Notes under the pieces: model-generated
Told to the model about the DNA's origin: nothing
The model's input: the letters and a program-made list of their open reading frames with translations, nothing else
Database searches by the model: none
Translations under genes and position numbers: made by a program
Source of the DNA: Luteibacter sp. dw_328
GTDB taxonomy: Bacteria > Pseudomonadota > Gammaproteobacteria > Xanthomonadales > Rhodanobacteraceae
Length of the DNA: 64,000 nucleotides
Reading direction: 5' to 3'
NCBI RefSeq assembly: GCF_018449605.1
Contig: NZ_JAAVUW010000002.1
Coordinates: forward strand, 124,001 to 188,000
Shown: piece after piece, positions 1-9,957 of the stretch
Layout: each line of letters opens with the position of its first letter
How positions within the stretch are numbered: the stretch's first letter is position 1

Positions 1-1074
1 GATGGCGGTCATCTGCACCACCATGTTCGGGAATAGGTTGGTCTGGCGCATGGCCAGCTGCAGCTGGTGACCGACAGCGATGTCGTCGCGCATCTGTCTC
101 ACGGCATCACCGTAGACGATGCTACCGGTTGCGCCCGAGACGGCATCGAGTGCTTCCACCAGCGGTACGCCAGCATGGAAGGTGACGCCGAGCGTGCGGG
201 CGAAGCGAGCGATGGCCGACTTGTTCAGGATGTCGCCGAGGACTGGGATCTTCAGCGACAAACGATCCAGGAAGTGCGCGAACTTCAGCGAGCGTTTCTT
301 GAAGAAGATGACGGCGACAATCGAGCCTACAATGGACCCGATAACCACCCACCAGTACGACTGCATGAAGGCCGAGGCGCTGACGATAATCTGTGTAGGC
401 GCCGGCAATTCAACCTTGGCTTCGGCGAAGGTTTGTTGGAATACGGGGACAACAAAGAGCAGCAGAATCATGGTCACCAGAAAGGCGACGACCATCACCA
501 TGATGGGATAAAACAGGGCTTTCTTAATCTTGGATTTGATGCTCTCCATGCGCTCCTTGTACGTCGCCACGGTGTCCAGCACGGTGTCGAGCACACCGGC
601 CGACTCGCCGGCGTGCACCAGGTTGCGATAGAGTTCATCGAATTCAACGGGGTAAAGGCCTAACGCCTCGTGCAGCGAGGAACCGCCTTCGATGCTCTGG
701 CGGATTTCCACCAGCATGTTCTTGAATCGCGCGTTCTTCTGGCCGTTCGCGATGATCTCGAAGGCCTGCACCATGGGCACGCCGGCTGCCATCATGGCGG
801 CGATCTGTCGGCTGAACACGGCTACGTCACGCGGCTTGACCTTCTTGCCGGATGCGCCGAAGAGTGGCTTCGACTTCTCGCGGACCGTCTGAGGATTCAT
901 CCCCTGACGGCGGAGCTCCGCCTTGACCATCGCCGCGTTCTTGGCCGGCATCTCGCCCTTCATGCGCTTGCCGCGCTTGTCGAGGGCGGTCCAGTCGTAC
1001 TGGACAAGCTTGCTAATTTCGGCACGTGCGGCACCTATGGCGCGCGCGTTTTTAGTGGCGGTGGCAGTGGCCAT
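1..1074 (-). CDS. pilC: Type IV pilus inner-membrane assembly protein PilC (3' end outside window)
   Basis: PilC is the polytopic inner-membrane platform protein that works with the ATPase PilB to assemble type IV pili. From the ATG at 1074, 358 codons stay open to the window edge; the family is usually about 400-420 residues, so the missing end is short. The reading shows the two-copy T2SSF architecture: a soluble segment with the typical FSRQIAAMMAAGVP motif near residue 90, a LHEAL..YP.EF....V.AGE stretch, a hydrophobic segment near residues 190-215, and the start of the second repeat (FARTLGVTFHAGVPLVEAL) near residue 310. It follows pilB by about 145 bp on the same strand, the usual pilB-pilC order. 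Confidence 0.95.
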   Translation of the reverse strand, partial: MATATATKNARAIGAARAEISKLVQYDWTALDKRGKRMKGEMPAKNAAMVKAELRRQGMNPQTVREKSKPLFGASGKKVKPRDVAVFSRQIAAMMAAGVPMVQAFEIIANGQKNARFKNMLVEIRQSIEGGSSLHEALGLYPVEFDELYRNLVHAGESAGVLDTVLDTVATYKERMESIKSKIKKALFYPIMVMVVAFLVTMILLLFVVPVFQQTFAEAKVELPAPTQIIVSASAFMQSYWWVVIGSIVGSIVAVIFFKKRSLKFAHFLDRLSLKIPVLGDILNKSAIARFARTLGVTFHAGVPLVEALDAVSGATGSIVYGDAVRQMRDDIAVGHQLQLAMRQTNLFPNMVVQMTAI

Positions 1075-1218
1075 GACGCGGTGTTCCCCCGGATTGATGC
1101 TTCAGGGGACCGCCCCCTATCGGTCGGCCCCTGTTCTTATTCTAGTGTGAAGCTTTAGTCGTCGGCGAATCTGCCATCTGGCGCACATCTTGGGCGGGCC
1201 GGAGGGCTCAAATCGTTG

Positions 1219-2946
1219 TCAGTCCTTGGTGACGCGGTTGATCTCGGCCAGACTGGTCATGCCGTTCCGTACCTTGAGCAGAGCGGAGGCCCGCAGGTCG
1301 TTGATACCGTTCCGGCGCGCAACCTCGCCAATCTGCATGGCATTGCCACCCTCCAGGATGATTTTCTGGATGTCCTCGACCAAGGGCATGACCTGGTAAA
1401 TACCCACGCGGCCCTTGTAGCCCTCGTTACAGCTGTCGCAGCCGACCGCCTCGTAAATCTTGAAGCCCGTATCGATTTCTTCCTGGGTATAACCCTCGGC
1501 CAGCAGGGCGGTCGCCGGCAGGACGATCTCACGTTTGCATTCATGCAGGCGACGGGCCAGACGCTGGGCGATGATCAGGGTGACCGACGAAATGATGTTG
1601 TAGGGTGCGATGCCCATGTTCATCAGGCGGGCGATGGTCTGCGGCGCGTCGTTGGTATGCAGGGTGGACAGGACCATGTGGCCCGTCTGCGCCGCCTTGA
1701 CCGCGATCTCGGCGGTTTCGAGGTCGCGGATTTCGCCGACCATGATCACGTCAGGATCCTGGCGCAGGAACGATCGCAGGGCGGCGGCGAAGGTCATGCC
1801 GCGCTTGACGTTCTGCTGGACCTGGTTGATGCCCTCGACGCGGATTTCGACCGGGTCTTCCACCGTGGAGATGTTGCGCCCCTCGGTGTTGAGGATGTTG
1901 AGGGCCGTGTAGAGCGACACCGTCTTACCCGAACCGGTGGGGCCGGTGACCAGGACCATGCCGTAGGGTTTTTCGATGGCGTCGAGGTAGAGGTTCTTCT
2001 GGACCTCCTCGTAACCGAGCTTGTCGATGCCCAGCTTGGCCGAGGAGCCATCAAGGATACGCAGCACGATCTTCTCGCCGAACAGGGTCGGCAGGGTGCT
2101 GACGCGGAAGTCGATGGCGCGTGTCTTGGTCAGGTTGAGCTTGATGCGGCCATCCTGCGGCACGCGGCGCTCAGCGATGTCCAAGCCGCTCATGACCTTC
2201 AGTCGCGAGGCGAAGCGGTTGCCGAGCTTGATGGGCGCCGTGGCGACGATACGCAGGATACCGTCCATGCGCAGGCGCACGCGGTACACGGTCTCGAACG
2301 GTTCGAAGTGAATATCTGAGGCGCCACGCTTGATGGCGTCGACCAGGATCTTGTTGACGAACTTGACGACGGGGGCGTCGTCACCCGCATTCGCGTCGAT
2401 GCCCGTGGTCGGCTCATCATCGCCGTCGCCGCCTTCAAGGGACAGTTCGTCGAGGGCGCCGTCCTCGTAACCCGCGACTTGCGAGCCCATGGAGGCGAGG
2501 GCGCTGTCGATGACGCGCTTGAGTTGGCCACGCTCGACCAGCACCGGCTCGACCATGTGGTTCGAGTGGAACTTGATCTCGTCCAGGGCATGCGATTGCA
2601 TGGGGTCGGCGATGCCGACAAACAGCCGCTTGCCGCGCTTGAAGAGCGGCAGTGCCTGGTGCTTCGTGATCAGGGCTTCGGTCACAAGGTCCAGTGGCAT
2701 GTTGACCACGACCATGTTCGCGATATCCATCAGCGGCATGCCGAACTCGGCCGACGCCACCTGCGACAGCCTGGGGCTGTCGACCAGGTTGTGATCCACG
2801 AGCCAGGCGGAAAGAGAAACGCGCTTCTCTGCCGAGTCCTGGACCGCCTTGCGCACGTCCGCCTCGGGCAGGACGCCCTCGGTCACCAGCCGACGTGCCA
2901 TACCCGTCAGACCCGCCAGCATGGGCGACTGCATTTGTGAAGCCAT
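1219..2946 (-). CDS. pilB: Type IV pilus extension ATPase PilB
   Basis: This is the hexameric GspE/PilB-family ATPase that powers pilin polymerisation at the cytoplasmic face of the inner membrane. The 575 residues match the usual length. An N-terminal MshEN domain (about residues 1-150) is followed by the ATPase core with Walker A GPTGSGKT near residue 335, the Asp box around EDPVE, Walker B (DPDVIMVGEIRD) and the His box (GHMVLSTLHTN). The zinc-site cysteines are visible as HECK and CDSC in the C-terminal third. pilC lies downstream. The upstream neighbour is not pilA, as is common in related genomes, but a divergent glycan operon; pilA is about 17.7 kb away on the same strand. Confidence 0.97.
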   Translation of the reverse strand: MASQMQSPMLAGLTGMARRLVTEGVLPEADVRKAVQDSAEKRVSLSAWLVDHNLVDSPRLSQVASAEFGMPLMDIANMVVVNMPLDLVTEALITKHQALPLFKRGKRLFVGIADPMQSHALDEIKFHSNHMVEPVLVERGQLKRVIDSALASMGSQVAGYEDGALDELSLEGGDGDDEPTTGIDANAGDDAPVVKFVNKILVDAIKRGASDIHFEPFETVYRVRLRMDGILRIVATAPIKLGNRFASRLKVMSGLDIAERRVPQDGRIKLNLTKTRAIDFRVSTLPTLFGEKIVLRILDGSSAKLGIDKLGYEEVQKNLYLDAIEKPYGMVLVTGPTGSGKTVSLYTALNILNTEGRNISTVEDPVEIRVEGINQVQQNVKRGMTFAAALRSFLRQDPDVIMVGEIRDLETAEIAVKAAQTGHMVLSTLHTNDAPQTIARLMNMGIAPYNIISSVTLIIAQRLARRLHECKREIVLPATALLAEGYTQEEIDTGFKIYEAVGCDSCNEGYKGRVGIYQVMPLVEDIQKIILEGGNAMQIGEVARRNGINDLRASALLKVRNGMTSLAEINRVTKD

Positions 2947-3141
2947 TTTGGGTCCCGTTTCCCCGAGATACGCGCCTGAATCTACTCTAGATTGTGGGTT
3001 TGGTCACGCCGGAAGATGTGAGGCTGCCCGAGAAGGCGGCACCTTGCGTGAAATCCGGTACGATGCGCCGGCCCGGGCAGGTTTGCCGGGCACTTCGGGG
3101 GCCAGCCACTGGGCGGCACGTTTGTATTCGAGGACGCGTGC

Positions 3142-4542
3142 GTGCTCTTCAATTCTCTGACTTTCCTGGTGTTTTTTGCCACCGTCTTTCTGCTTTTCAA
3201 ACTTCTTCGTAGCTGGGAAGCCCGCAAGTGGCTGCTTCTCGTGGCGAGCTACATGTTCTATACCGCATGGAACCCGCCCTACGTTCTCATCCTGATAGCC
3301 TCGACCTGTCTCGACTGGTGGCTGGCGCGTCTGATCTGGCGTGAAGATCGCCCCTCCCGCCGGCGCCTGCTGCTGATCGTCAGCCTTGTCGCGAACCTGT
3401 CGCTCCTTGCTTTCTTCAAGTACGGCGGCTTCGTGCTGTCCAATGCTGAGGTCCTCATGGCGGCGGCTGGTGTCGCATACCACCCGCCACTTTGGGATGT
3501 CGTGCTGCCCGTTGGCATTTCCTTCTATACGTTTGCATCGCTGTCCTACACGATCGATGTCTACCGGAAGGAAATCGCGGCGGACACGCCTTTGCGTGAC
3601 TACGCGCTGTTCGTGGCGTTTTTCCCGCATTTGGTGGCAGGGCCGATCGTTCGGGCCCGCGCGCTGCTTCCGCAGATTGCCCGACCCACCGATTCCACGC
3701 GAGAACAGATTGGCTGGGGCCTCATGCTTGTCGCCATGGGACTCTTCTGCAAGAGCGTGCTTGCGGACACGTTGCTCGCACCTGTGGCGGATATCGTCTA
3801 TGCGGCTCCGGGTGCCCACCCTGGCGCGGGTGCGCTGGCTGGCGTTTTCGCTTTTGCCGGGCAGATCTACTTCGATTTCGGTGGCTACTCGCTTTGCGCG
3901 ATTGGCCTGGCGATGTGCTTCGGCTTTGCGTTTCCCGATAACTTTCGGTTTCCCTATGCCGCGCGCGGCTTTTCGGATTTTTGGCGCCGGTGGCATATTT
4001 CGCTTTCGACCTGGCTCAGGGATTACCTCTACATACCGCTGGGAGGCAATCGCGGTGGCGAATGGCGCACTTGCCGCAACCTCATGCTGACGATGCTCCT
4101 AGGCGGACTTTGGCATGGCGCGTCGTGGATGTTCGTCCTCTGGGGGGCTCTGCATGGCAGTTTTCTGGTTGCGGAACGCGTCCTGCGCCGCATGAAGCCT
4201 GGATGGTTCGACGACACCGGCGCCGCACCGGTGCTCACCGTCGTCACCTTCCTGCTCGTTTGCCTGGCATGGATTCCCTTCCGCGCGCCGGATATGGCTA
4301 CCGGTGTAGCCGTGCTTACGTCTGTCTTTCGGCCCGGGTTGCCCTCGCTCGACGAAGCGATGGCTCTTCTCGTCATGGCGCTCGCGGTCGCATGGCAGTG
4401 GCGTATACGCGATCAATCGTTAGAAGAAGCTGCTGCCCGTTGGTCAGAGGGCATGCGGGGCATGGTCGCTGCGGCATGCCTGGTCGGCCTGTTCATGACT
4501 TCGGGGGGCGACAGTCGTGCGTTCATCTACTTCCAATTCTGA
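3142..4542 (+). CDS. MBOAT-family membrane O-acyltransferase
   Basis: A 466-residue polytopic protein of the membrane-bound O-acyltransferase family (AlgI/PatA type), expected to move acyl groups across the inner membrane for O-acetylation of a polysaccharide or glycan. It has about ten hydrophobic segments, the family signature DFWRRWHISLS.WLRDY(L/I)YIPLGGNR near residues 275-300, and the active-site histidine in GGLWHGASW near residue 324. The GTG start at 3142 has a GAGGA ribosome site just upstream. The stop overlaps the next gene, an SGNH-like partner, by 26 bp, as in the alg and pat pairs. It opens the plus-strand glycan operon, divergent from pilB. The substrate is inferred from context only. 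Confidence 0.9.
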   Translation: MLFNSLTFLVFFATVFLLFKLLRSWEARKWLLLVASYMFYTAWNPPYVLILIASTCLDWWLARLIWREDRPSRRRLLLIVSLVANLSLLAFFKYGGFVLSNAEVLMAAAGVAYHPPLWDVVLPVGISFYTFASLSYTIDVYRKEIAADTPLRDYALFVAFFPHLVAGPIVRARALLPQIARPTDSTREQIGWGLMLVAMGLFCKSVLADTLLAPVADIVYAAPGAHPGAGALAGVFAFAGQIYFDFGGYSLCAIGLAMCFGFAFPDNFRFPYAARGFSDFWRRWHISLSTWLRDYLYIPLGGNRGGEWRTCRNLMLTMLLGGLWHGASWMFVLWGALHGSFLVAERVLRRMKPGWFDDTGAAPVLTVVTFLLVCLAWIPFRAPDMATGVAVLTSVFRPGLPSLDEAMALLVMALAVAWQWRIRDQSLEEAAARWSEGMRGMVAAACLVGLFMTSGGDSRAFIYFQF

Positions 4543-5629
4543 CATCCATCTGCTTCGGCGGACGATTCCGGCAGGGCGCTGGCTCGTGCCCTTTTGCACG
4601 GGACTCGCGCTCCTTCTGCTAGTCGTCGGAATGCTGGAGGGGGCGCTCGCCGCGCGCGGCTTCAGGGCGACCGTGGTCGACTCGCCGGCGCTGTGGGCTC
4701 GGGAGCGCCAGCGCGCTAGCGAGGCCGGAAGCCATGCGCTCATATTGGTGGGTGCGTCGCGCGCGCAACTCGATATCGACCTGGGGGCCCTTGCCGATGC
4801 GACCGGAAAGCAGCCGGTGCAACTTGCCATCGATGGCAGCTCGTATGTATCCGTACTTGCGGATCTCGCAGCCGACGATCGGGTGTCCGGTACGGTCATC
4901 GTGGACTACCAGGGAGGGGTGCCCAATCCCGACTTTCAGGATGCATCGATGCGCTACGTCGAGTATTGGCGGCATCGCGAGCACGCGGACACCACGTACG
5001 ATTTTCAACGCATGGAGGCCGCACTGGCAGCCTGGCGCCAAGCTGCCCTGCGTAGCTACGCCGACGGGGCGGGGCCTTTCGCAGCCTTGGTATCGCGGGT
5101 GCTCGCCCCGAGAGCGACGCCGCAATATCTCGTGACCTTGCCCGGCCGTTCGCGGGACGCTGACTATTCACGGGTACCCATGCCCGCCTTCTATTACCAG
5201 CGGGTCATGAGAAATGCTGGAATCGAGGGATTGCCCGCCCTGCCGGACTACGCCGCCGTGGATCGGGCGCTGGAGGACCGCATTCACGGTTTGCCCCAGG
5301 CGTCTACCGCGAAACTCGCCGAGAATGCTGGACTTCTCGCCCAGATGGTGCAGCGGATCGAGGGGCGTGGCGGAAAAGTCATCTTTGTCATGTTCCCCCG
5401 GTCAGGGCTAGTGCGCGCGGCAGACGACGTGATCTATCCGCGCGCGGTATTCTGGGACCGTATCGTGCCGCTGGCCGGAGGCAAAGGCCTCTACTACGCG
5501 GACGAGCCCTCGCTCCGGGATTTCACCTGTCCGGACGGCTCGCACCTCGACGTTCGCGACAAGCGCCGGTTCACACTGGCGTTGGCGAAGGCGCTGCAGG
5601 CGCGGGGCTGGGTAAGTAAAGGAACTTGA
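4517..5629 (+). CDS. Membrane-anchored SGNH/AlgJ-like partner of the MBOAT acyltransferase
   Basis: A 370-residue protein with one N-terminal membrane segment (about residues 27-50) and a periplasmic domain. Two blocks fit an SGNH/AlgJ/DltD-like fold: LVGASRAQ near residue 80, where the serine would be the nucleophile, and a C-terminal PDGSHLD near residue 340 giving the Asp-His pair. Such proteins complete the transfer of the acyl group that an MBOAT protein has carried across the membrane. Its start lies inside the end of the MBOAT gene, so the two are probably translationally coupled. The block assignment is by eye, and sequence similarity to named members is weak. Confidence 0.65.
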   Translation: MRSSTSNSDIHLLRRTIPAGRWLVPFCTGLALLLLVVGMLEGALAARGFRATVVDSPALWARERQRASEAGSHALILVGASRAQLDIDLGALADATGKQPVQLAIDGSSYVSVLADLAADDRVSGTVIVDYQGGVPNPDFQDASMRYVEYWRHREHADTTYDFQRMEAALAAWRQAALRSYADGAGPFAALVSRVLAPRATPQYLVTLPGRSRDADYSRVPMPAFYYQRVMRNAGIEGLPALPDYAAVDRALEDRIHGLPQASTAKLAENAGLLAQMVQRIEGRGGKVIFVMFPRSGLVRAADDVIYPRAVFWDRIVPLAGGKGLYYADEPSLRDFTCPDGSHLDVRDKRRFTLALAKALQARGWVSKGT

Positions 5630-5663
5630 ATCGTCTCGTGTGTGTCCTGATCGGGAGTCATCG

Positions 5664-6521
5664 TTGAAGCGTCTAAGTATTATCATCCCCGCGAAGAACG
5701 AGGGGGCCGCCCTGCGCGACCTGCTACCGCGGGTCCGCGCGTTGCATCCCGACGCCGAGATCCTCGTCATGGATGACGGCTCGACCGACGATACGCGCGA
5801 GGCTTGCGCAGGCGCAGGGGTGACCTGCGTGTCAGCGCCGTATTCGATGGGCAACGGTGCTGCGATCAAGCGCGGCGCGAGGGCAGCGACGGGGGACATC
5901 CTCGTTTTCATGGATGGCGATGGCCAGCACGACCCGCAGGATATCTCCAGGCTCGTCGGTCGCCTCGATCAGGGCTATGACATGGTCGTCGGGGCACGCG
6001 ACTGGGACAGCCAGGCTGGCGTGGGCCGCGGCCTCGCCAACACGCTTTATAACTGGCTGGCCACCCGCATGACGGGGCACGTTGTCGCCGACCTGACGTC
6101 GGGCTTCCGTGTTGCCCGCGCCGAGCGATTCCGCGAGTTCATCCATCTGCTGCCTAACGGTTTTTCGTATCCGACCACGAGCACCATGGCGTTCTTTCGC
6201 AGCGCCTACGCCGTAGCTTATGAACCCATCAAGGCGGCCCAGCGCGTTGGCAAGAGTCACATCAAGCCTTTGAAGGATGGCATCCGTTTCCTGCTGATCA
6301 TCTTCAAGATCGCGACACTCTATTCGCCGTTGAAACTGTTCGTGCCCGCCAGTTTCGTCTTCTTCGCGCTCGGCCTGGCGAACTATCTCTACACGTTCCT
6401 TACCGAGGGACGCCTGACCAATATGTCGACGCTGATGTGGAGCGCCTCGGTCATCGTGTTTCTCATTGGCCTGGTGTCCGAGCAGATCACCTCGTTGATG
6501 TACGTGAAGCAGCGTGACTGA
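5664..6521 (+). CDS. GT2 glycosyltransferase, dolichol-/undecaprenyl-phosphate hexose synthase type
   Basis: A DPM1-like family 2 glycosyltransferase that normally moves a sugar from a nucleotide donor onto a polyprenyl phosphate at the inner face of the membrane. The nucleotide-binding start IIIPAKNE, MDDGSTDD and the DxD-type DGDGQHDP are all present, followed by two C-terminal membrane segments (about residues 225-280). I place the start at TTG 5664, which has GGGAG six bases upstream; an upstream in-frame GTG at 5640 has no well-spaced ribosome site. A polyprenyl-phosphate sugar made here could feed the two GT-C-like membrane proteins encoded in the minus operon, which is an inference. 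Confidence 0.88.
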   Translation: MKRLSIIIPAKNEGAALRDLLPRVRALHPDAEILVMDDGSTDDTREACAGAGVTCVSAPYSMGNGAAIKRGARAATGDILVFMDGDGQHDPQDISRLVGRLDQGYDMVVGARDWDSQAGVGRGLANTLYNWLATRMTGHVVADLTSGFRVARAERFREFIHLLPNGFSYPTTSTMAFFRSAYAVAYEPIKAAQRVGKSHIKPLKDGIRFLLIIFKIATLYSPLKLFVPASFVFFALGLANYLYTFLTEGRLTNMSTLMWSASVIVFLIGLVSEQITSLMYVKQRD

Positions 6522-7536
6522 GCGAGTCACCCATGCCACGCCTTCGCCGCGCGTGCAGGTCTTCATCCCGACCTACAATCGCGCGGACCGCCTGGAAAAG
6601 GCGGTAAAGAGCGTGCTCGGCCAGAGCTGGCCAGGGCTTGATGTGATCGTGCTGGACAACCATTCCAGCGATCACACGCCAGAGGTGATGCAGCGACTCA
6701 TCGCGAGCGACGTGCGGGTAAAGCATGTCCGGCATGCGGAAAACATTGGCATGCTCGCCAACTTCAATGCGATTCCCGCGCTGGTCGAGGGCGACTACTT
6801 TTGCATGCTCACGGATGACGATACGTATGAGCCTGGATTCCTTGCCACGGCGCTGGGATGGTTTGAGACGTACCCTGACCTGGGTTTCGTCGCCTGCGAC
6901 GCCCCCACCAAACGGTATGGGGTCGTCCAGGGTAGCCAGCTCGACTACTGGCCAGAGGGCAGATACGCGGCAGGGGCGGGAACATTGAAATGCCTCCTGG
7001 GGCATTATCCCATTATCACCAACTGCCTGTTCAGGGCCGGCATCCGCGATGAGTTCCACTTCCATCCCGAATTGGGGAACACGGGCGACGGCTTCATACT
7101 CACCGAGATGTGCGCGAACCATCCGGTGGGTATTTCCCGCTACGTGTCGGGCAGCTGGAACAACGATGGGGACAACGCGTCGTCGCTGCAGGGATTTGAC
7201 GCGAAGCTCATCACGCGAATCGCGATCGCCGAATACGCGCTTTACAGACGCCTGTTCGCGGAGGGTCGCTTTACCAGGCGTTGCCTCGTTGTTGCATGGT
7301 TCAAGCGCGGCCTGAGTGTATTGGTCGCCGCCGATCGCGGCGGTTTCAAGGCGCTTCGCGCCGATACATCTATCGATCGAGCTTTTGGATCGATATTTCG
7401 TGCCGCGCTGTCAGCGGCCGCAGCGACCCATGTGATCCGGTTCTTCCCGTGGCTGCTTTCGCTGTGGCGCAAGCATTCGAAGTCGCGCGTTCGGCGCGCG
7501 GGCGACCGGGCTACGCGTCCATCGTCACATCAATAG
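6514..7536 (+). CDS. GT2 family glycosyltransferase
   Basis: A 340-residue cytoplasmic GT-A glycosyltransferase: [12 protein letters not shown] at the N terminus, LDNHSSDHT and the acidic LTDDDTYE motif near residue 90. The C-terminal third is more variable and carries a short hydrophobic stretch before a basic tail. The GTG start overlaps the stop of the preceding gene by 8 bp, so it belongs to the same operon. The specific sugar cannot be read from sequence; it presumably adds one residue of the glycan made by this cluster. Confidence 0.85.
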   Translation: MTERVTHATPSPRVQVFIPTYNRADRLEKAVKSVLGQSWPGLDVIVLDNHSSDHTPEVMQRLIASDVRVKHVRHAENIGMLANFNAIPALVEGDYFCMLTDDDTYEPGFLATALGWFETYPDLGFVACDAPTKRYGVVQGSQLDYWPEGRYAAGAGTLKCLLGHYPIITNCLFRAGIRDEFHFHPELGNTGDGFILTEMCANHPVGISRYVSGSWNNDGDNASSLQGFDAKLITRIAIAEYALYRRLFAEGRFTRRCLVVAWFKRGLSVLVAADRGGFKALRADTSIDRAFGSIFRAALSAAAATHVIRFFPWLLSLWRKHSKSRVRRAGDRATRPSSHQ

Positions 7537-7553
7537 CGGAGATTCGGACGTAC

Positions 7554-8324
7554 ATGAAAGCGGTCATTCTTGCAGGCGGCCTGGGGACGCGGATCTCGGA
7601 AGAGACCCACCTGCGGCCGAAACCCATGATCGAGATCGGCGGAAAGCCGATCCTCTGGCACATCATGAAGATGTACTCGGCACATGGAGTCAACGACTTC
7701 GTAATCTGCTGCGGGTACAAGGGCTACTTGATCAAAGAATACTTCGCCAACTACTTCCTGCACTCGTCTGACGTGACGTTCGACATAGCAAGAAATACGA
7801 TGGAAGTGCATGAGCGCCATGCGGAGCCCTGGCGCGTCACTCTCGTCGACACCGGCGACTCGACCATGACGGGTGGACGCCTTAAGCGCGTTGCTCCCTA
7901 TCTCGAGGGTGAAGATGCTTTCTGTTTCACCTACGGTGACGGTGTATCTGATCTCGATATCGGGGCTTCCATCGCCTTCCATCGCGAGCAGGGCAAGCTA
8001 GCTACGATAACGGCGGTACGCCCGCCCGGACGTTACGGTGCGCTCCGTCTGGATGCCCATCGGGTCGAAGGCTTCATCGAGAAGCCAGACGGCGACGGCA
8101 GCTGGATCAACGGAGGGTTTTTCGTACTGTCACCCAAGTGCGTGGATCTGATCGCCGATGACACCACAACCTGGGAAGCGGCGCCGCTATCCACGCTGGC
8201 GAAAACAGGCGAACTGGTCGCCTACGAGCACGTCGGGTTCTGGCAGGCGATGGACACCTTGCGCGAGCGCACTTTGCTCGAGCAACTCTGGTCGTCGGGG
8301 CAGGCGCCGTGGAAAGTGTGGTGA
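7554..8324 (+). CDS. rfbF: Glucose-1-phosphate cytidylyltransferase
   Basis: Makes CDP-glucose from glucose-1-phosphate and CTP, the entry step to all CDP-6-deoxyhexoses. The 256 residues match Salmonella RfbF (257). The nucleotidyltransferase signature [16 protein letters not shown] with [12 protein letters not shown] is at the N terminus, YGDGVSD supplies the metal/nucleotide aspartates, and GFIEKP plus INGGFFV are the usual product-binding segments. I use ATG 7554; the frame is open for a further 270 bp upstream, but that part overlaps the previous gene and has no family similarity. It overlaps rfbG by 16 bp. Confidence 0.95.
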   Translation: MKAVILAGGLGTRISEETHLRPKPMIEIGGKPILWHIMKMYSAHGVNDFVICCGYKGYLIKEYFANYFLHSSDVTFDIARNTMEVHERHAEPWRVTLVDTGDSTMTGGRLKRVAPYLEGEDAFCFTYGDGVSDLDIGASIAFHREQGKLATITAVRPPGRYGALRLDAHRVEGFIEKPDGDGSWINGGFFVLSPKCVDLIADDTTTWEAAPLSTLAKTGELVAYEHVGFWQAMDTLRERTLLEQLWSSGQAPWKVW

Positions 8325-9397
8325 GCCCGCTGCACCGAAGCGACTGGGAAGGGCGGTCAGTCTTCCTCACCGGGCATACGGGGTTCAAAGGCAGCTGGCT
8401 GGTGCTCATGCTGGAGGGGCTCGGTGCCCGTGTGCACGGCTATGCGCTCGATCCCGATGCGGGGACGTCGATGTTCGGCGTCGCAGGCATCGAGGCGTTG
8501 ATGGCGTCGGACACCCGTGCCGATCTGGCCGATCGCGACCGCGTCGCCGCGGCCATGAAGGCCGCGGTGCCCGACCTGGTATTGCACCTGGCGGCCCAGC
8601 CCTTGGTCCGGGAAAGCTACAAACAGCCGGTCGGCACCTTCGCGACGAACGTTATGGGCACGGCACACGTGCTGGAGTCGGTTCGGTCGATATCCTCGGT
8701 GAGAGCCGTCGTCGTTGTCACCACCGACAAGGTCTATGAAAACGATGGCCGCGGCACGCCGTTCGCGGAAGGCGACCGGCTCGGCGGCGACGATCCCTAC
8801 AGCGCCAGTAAGGCTGCGGCGGAGATCGTGACTGCGAGCTATCGTCACAGCTTTTTCCGTGATCCTGGGGCCGCTCGCGTTGCCACGGCGCGCGCGGGCA
8901 ACGTCATCGGAGGGGGGGACTGGGCGCCGGCCAGACTCGTACCGGACTGCATGCGTGCATTTGCCGAGGGGGCTCCCGTCCACCTGCGTTACCCGATGGC
9001 CACCAGGCCCTGGCAGCACGTGCTGGAACCGCTTACAGGTTACCTGATGCTCGCACAGGCACTGATCGCTGGCGAGGGAGTCGCGCATGCCTGGAACTTC
9101 GGGCCCCCCGAGAGCGACCAGGCGGCGGTCGGTGACGTGGCAGAACGGGTGGCGCGGCTGTGGGGCGCCGATGCGAAGGTACTCGTTGACAATGTGACCG
9201 CACATCCCCACGAGGCCGGGCTTCTCGCGCTCGACAGCACGCGCGCGGTGCGCGAACTGGCATGGCGGCCACGATGGCCTCTCCAGCGCGCGCTCGGCGA
9301 AACGGTCTCCTGGCAGAAGCACTGGCTGGCCGGCGGAGACATGCAAACATTCAGCCGCGAACAGATCGCGGCCTATCTGGAATCGACAGCGTCATGA
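8309..9397 (+). CDS. rfbG: CDP-glucose 4,6-dehydratase
   Basis: An extended short-chain dehydrogenase that converts CDP-glucose to CDP-4-keto-6-deoxyglucose. The 362 residues equal the family size. The hallmark N terminus [13 protein letters not shown], the TTDKVYEN stretch, the catalytic YSASK and [12 protein letters not shown] are all present. Start codons cluster as GTG at 8309, 8318 and 8321; the first is used here. It overlaps rfbF upstream, and its TGA overlaps the next ATG (ATGA), so the four sugar genes are translated as a block. No RfbH-type 3-dehydrase is present in the window, which argues against a 3,6-dideoxy sugar as the end product. Confidence 0.95.
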   Translation: MESVVSPLHRSDWEGRSVFLTGHTGFKGSWLVLMLEGLGARVHGYALDPDAGTSMFGVAGIEALMASDTRADLADRDRVAAAMKAAVPDLVLHLAAQPLVRESYKQPVGTFATNVMGTAHVLESVRSISSVRAVVVVTTDKVYENDGRGTPFAEGDRLGGDDPYSASKAAAEIVTASYRHSFFRDPGAARVATARAGNVIGGGDWAPARLVPDCMRAFAEGAPVHLRYPMATRPWQHVLEPLTGYLMLAQALIAGEGVAHAWNFGPPESDQAAVGDVAERVARLWGADAKVLVDNVTAHPHEAGLLALDSTRAVRELAWRPRWPLQRALGETVSWQKHWLAGGDMQTFSREQIAAYLESTAS

Positions 9398-9957
9398 GCG
9401 ACCGTTTCATCCACGTCCACGAACCGCTCCCAGGCCTGCACGTCTTCGAGAGGGTGCGAATGGGCGACGCCCGGGGCTTCCTCGAGCGTATCTACGACGC
9501 GGACGGCGAAGGAGACCTCCTGCCGTTCGCCCGGGTGGCTCAGGTCAACCGTACGCTGACTGCACAGGCGGGTACGGTCCGTGGCATGCATTTCCAGCGA
9601 CCGCCGTTCGCTGAGGTAAAGCTCGTGCATTGCACTCACGGCAGCGTGTTTGATGTCGCGGTGGATCTTCGCGAAGGTTCGCCGACTTTCCTGCACTGGC
9701 ATGCCGAGGTACTCAGTGAACGGAACTGGCGCGCGATGCGTATCCCGGAAGGTTTCGCGCATGGCTTCCAGAGCCTTGAGGCGAACAGCGAACTGATCTA
9801 CGTGCACAGCCAGTCTTATCGCGCGGGGGCAGAGGATGGCGTGGGGCCATTGGACCCGTGGCTCGCCATCGATTGGCCGCTTGAGATCGCGTTGATTTCG
9901 GAGCGTGACACGAATCACCGTCTTCTCGATGCAGATTTCCAGGGGGTGGCTGTATGA
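9394..9957 (+). CDS. dTDP-4-dehydrorhamnose 3,5-epimerase-like (RmlC/RfbC family) sugar epimerase
   Basis: A 187-residue cupin of the RmlC family, which epimerises C3 and/or C5 of nucleotide-linked 4-keto-6-deoxy sugars. Visible family features are DARGFLER, the active-site GTVRGMHFQ, KLVHCTHGSVFDVAVDLR and IPEGFAHGFQ. Being squeezed between rfbG and a sugar C-methyltransferase with 4-bp overlaps on both sides, it most likely acts on the CDP-linked 4-ketosugar rather than on dTDP-sugar. The member is a little divergent, and some RmlC-like proteins act at one carbon only. Confidence 0.88.
   Translation: MSDRFIHVHEPLPGLHVFERVRMGDARGFLERIYDADGEGDLLPFARVAQVNRTLTAQAGTVRGMHFQRPPFAEVKLVHCTHGSVFDVAVDLREGSPTFLHWHAEVLSERNWRAMRIPEGFAHGFQSLEANSELIYVHSQSYRAGAEDGVGPLDPWLAIDWPLEIALISERDTNHRLLDADFQGVAV

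Noticed and set aside
1216-2319. Long plus-strand frame antisense to pilB
   Set aside because: It mirrors pilB codon structure in a GC-rich gene, has no start signal and no recognisable domain.
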